Position numbers and translations under genes: made by a program
The notes under the pieces: generated by a model
Seen by the model: only the letters and a program-made list of their open reading frames with translations
Databases searched by the model: none
What the model was told of the DNA's origin: nothing
Shown here: positions 5,520 through 7,050 of the stretch, piece after piece
How positions within the stretch are numbered: position 1 is the stretch's first letter
Layout of the letters: the number at the start of each line of letters is the position of its first letter
NCBI GenBank assembly: GCA_023247135.1
Contig: JAHFHB010000028.1
Location: 1 to 7,050, forward strand
DNA: 7,050 bases
Direction: 5' to 3'
Source of the DNA: Candidatus Omnitrophota bacterium
Lineage (GTDB): Bacteria; Omnitrophota; Omnitrophia; Omnitrophales; Aquincolibacteriaceae

Positions 5520-6242
5520 TCAAGGCCTGGAACGTGTCAATAGCAGTTCCCGCAGATCCCGAATCACAAAATGCGGCTCATGGGCCGACTGTCCGGGCTT
5601 GTGGCGGCCGCCCCAATCAATCAGTACGGAGCGGATGCCAAGCCTGCCGGCCCCGGCCACGTCATCGGAAAGGCTATCGCCGACATGCACGCTTTTTTTG
5701 GGGTCCGCGCCGGCCCGGCGCAAGGCTTCTTCAAAAATTTTCGGGCTGGGCTTGGCGGCCCCAAACACGGCCGAAGCCAAAATAAAATCGACTTCGGGCG
5801 TCAAGCCCAGCTCATCGCATAATTTAAAAAGACGGCTGTCCCAGTTTGAAACAATCGCCACGCATTTTTTCTGGCGGCGAATTTCACGCAGCACTTCCAC
5901 CACGCCCGGATAAAGCCGCCAGACTTCCGGCCGCGCAAACAAATCGTAAAGCTCATGAAAAAACCGGTCAAAATCATTGACCCCGCCGGCGCGGCTGAAA
6001 ACCTGCTGCACGGTCTCATACCACCAAGCCCTTTCCTTGGCCTCGTCGCTATGGCTCTCGAGGCCGCCCAGGCCGTCGCGCTCATGCCACACCTGGCGGA
6101 AAAGTTTTTCAAGCAAAGCCGCATCGGCTTTTGAACCGAACCGGGCGGCTTCGCGCGCATAAATTTCTCCCACCGAGGGGTAAGGATGCAGCAACGTGCC
6201 CCCGGCATCAAAAAAAACAAACTCAATATCTTTTAGCGGCAT
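5520..6242 (-). CDS. HAD-superfamily hydrolase (subfamily IA, REG-2/HDHD3-like) with an atypical motif I
   Basis: The 240-residue protein has a Rossmann-like core with an inserted helical cap (about 20-105). Motif I is FFDAGGTLL with the nucleophile Asp12. Motif II is IVSNWD (Ser132), motif III AAKPSPKIF (Lys164), and motif IV HVGDSLSDD (Asp189 and Asp193/194). In phosphatases motif I is normally DxDGT, where the second Asp is the general acid/base. Here that position is Gly14, as in some REG-2-like members and partly like haloacid dehalogenases (DxYGT). The substrate cannot be predicted. The ATG at 6242 fits the domain edge, but its ribosome site is weak (GAGG with a 13-base spacer). Repeat copy 2 lies 21 bases upstream and fabI 51 bases downstream. 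Confidence 0.88.
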   Translation of the reverse strand: MPLKDIEFVFFDAGGTLLHPYPSVGEIYAREAARFGSKADAALLEKLFRQVWHERDGLGGLESHSDEAKERAWWYETVQQVFSRAGGVNDFDRFFHELYDLFARPEVWRLYPGVVEVLREIRRQKKCVAIVSNWDSRLFKLCDELGLTPEVDFILASAVFGAAKPSPKIFEEALRRAGADPKKSVHVGDSLSDDVAGAGRLGIRSVLIDWGGRHKPGQSAHEPHFVIRDLRELLLTRSRP

Positions 6243-6263
6243 TTGCTTAAGTAAACCTCGTAC

Positions 6264-6350
6264 TCGTCATTGCGAGGACGGCGCAGCCGGACGAAGCAAT
6301 CTGCAAGCATCTGAGATTGCTTCGCTCCCTTCGGTCGCTCGCAATGACGA
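6264..6350. repeat. Dispersed palindromic repeat, copy 2
   Basis: An 87-base palindrome has perfect 13-bp outer arms (TCGTCATTGCGAG at 6264-6276, CTCGCAATGACGA at 6338-6350). Perfect 10-bp inner arms (GAAGCAATCT at 6293-6302, AGATTGCTTC at 6314-6323) enclose a short loop. It fills the gap between the TPR gene stop and the HAD start. It is the better-preserved of two related copies and lies in the opposite orientation to copy 1. It is non-coding; in transcripts it would form a stable two-part hairpin. Confidence 0.88.
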
Positions 6351-6360
6351 ATACCCACCC

Positions 6361-7050
6361 TCATCGATTATTATCGTTGGAACTGCGGCGCGCCATGATT
6401 TGCTGCAGCATCACGGAGGCCAGCGACGTCAGCGCCCCACCCTGATTCTGCTGCTGATTCGGACTTGCGTACGAATTGCCAAACATGCCGGAACCACCGC
6501 CCTGGCTGTTAAACTGATTCAAAAGCGCGGCCCGTTCGAAACCCGACTGCCGCTCCGACGCAGAAGGCTGAGTGCGTTCCTGCCGCACGCGCATCAGCGC
6601 TTCTTCAACTTCCGGCGCGCCCGGACTGCGCTGGCGGGCCTGTTGATACGCGTCCTCGGCCTCATCATAAAAACCCTGGCTTTCGTAAGTTTCCCCAATC
6701 TGGTAGTACGCGGCAGGCATATCCGGTTGAAGTTCAAGAATGCGGCGAAACTCGTCGCGTGCTTCTTCGTTGCGGCCCTGGCGTTTTAAAATCACACCCA
6801 GGTTGTAGTGAGCCACCGCAAACCCCGGGCGAAACATCACCGCCTGTTTAAGTTCGCGCTCGCAGGATCGCAGAATGGTTTGAAGGCGCGGGTTGTTCGG
6901 ACTGCCCTGCCAGGCGTCATAGGCTGCCGCGTAAGTATTGCCGAGTTCAAAATGGTAATCCGGATTGGCGGGATCGCGGCGGCTGGCTTCCGACAACAGT
7001 TCTTCGGCCTCATCGAAACGCCCCTGCTGGCGCAGTTCCACCGCTTGCTG
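6361..7050 (-). CDS. TPR-repeat protein with Gln/Asn/Gly-rich C-terminal tail, N-terminus beyond the window
   Basis: The frame is open at the right edge; the last 229 residues are visible. Tetratricopeptide repeats, which form helical scaffolds for protein-protein contacts, are clear: QGRFDEAEELLSEASRRDP (10-28), AHYNLGVILKRQGRNEEA (80-97) with its partner helix, and AAYYQIGETYESQGFYDEA (113-131). A degenerate unit at 31-78 carries a short insertion around 45-58. After about residue 150 the helices end. A low-complexity tail rich in Gln, Asn, Gly and Ser follows (161-204), then a short, probably helical stretch (ALTSLASVMLQQIMARR, 206-222) and a polar end. No signal sequence or membrane segment is visible, but the N-terminus is missing. 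A GTG at 7041 lies inside a repeat and is unlikely to be the start. The role is unknown. Confidence 0.85.
   Translation of the reverse strand, partial: QQAVELRQQGRFDEAEELLSEASRRDPANPDYHFELGNTYAAAYDAWQGSPNNPRLQTILRSCERELKQAVMFRPGFAVAHYNLGVILKRQGRNEEARDEFRRILELQPDMPAAYYQIGETYESQGFYDEAEDAYQQARQRSPGAPEVEEALMRVRQERTQPSASERQSGFERAALLNQFNSQGGGSGMFGNSYASPNQQQNQGGALTSLASVMLQQIMARRSSNDNNR

Overview
The window is moderately GC-rich bacterial chromosome. All seven recognisable protein genes lie on the minus strand, so transcription runs from high to low coordinates. The content is core metabolism: phosphoenolpyruvate carboxylase, Fe-S cluster assembly, a FabI-type enoyl-ACP reductase, a HAD hydrolase, a DEDD exonuclease and a TPR protein. 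There is no phage, plasmid or defence signature. FabI resembles the Firmicutes-like form, and the style (a Rrf2-IscS fusion, dispersed palindromic repeats between genes) suggests an uncultured or candidate phylum, possibly PVC/Omnitrophota-like. That placement is a guess; nothing here fixes the taxonomy.

Layout in the direction of transcription. (1) 7050-6361: the 3' part of a TPR-repeat protein with a Gln/Asn/Gly-rich tail. (2) 6350-6264: a palindromic dispersed repeat. (3) 6242-5520: a HAD-superfamily hydrolase. (4) 5468-4656: fabI. (5) 4640-4540: a second copy of the dispersed repeat, in the opposite orientation. (6) 4516-3887: a DEDDy-type 3'-5' exonuclease domain protein. (7) 3886-3729: an AT-rich control region with a near-consensus sigma-70 promoter, a 16-bp palindrome upstream of it and a 20-bp palindrome in the leader. 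(8) 3728-2049: one reading frame encoding an IscR-like Rrf2 regulator fused to an IscS-type cysteine desulfurase. (9) 2034-1651: an IscA/ErpA-type carrier with an unusual structured insertion. (10) 1602-1: the N-terminal 534 residues of phosphoenolpyruvate carboxylase, which runs off the left edge.

The most interesting unit is the iscRS-iscA operon. The promoter at 3797-3825 drives a protein that appears to join a putative Fe-S-sensing repressor (winged helix plus three cysteines) to the enzyme that supplies sulfur for Fe-S clusters. A Fe-S carrier follows 14 bases later and ppc follows 48 bases after that. No IscU scaffold is in the window, and the desulfurase lacks the C-terminal tail that docks IscU in E. 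coli. This suggests, as inference, a compact self-regulating Fe-S module. The other theme is palindromic repeat material: two clear copies flank HAD-fabI, and possible degenerate fragments lie in the ppc leader and inside the iscA reading frame.
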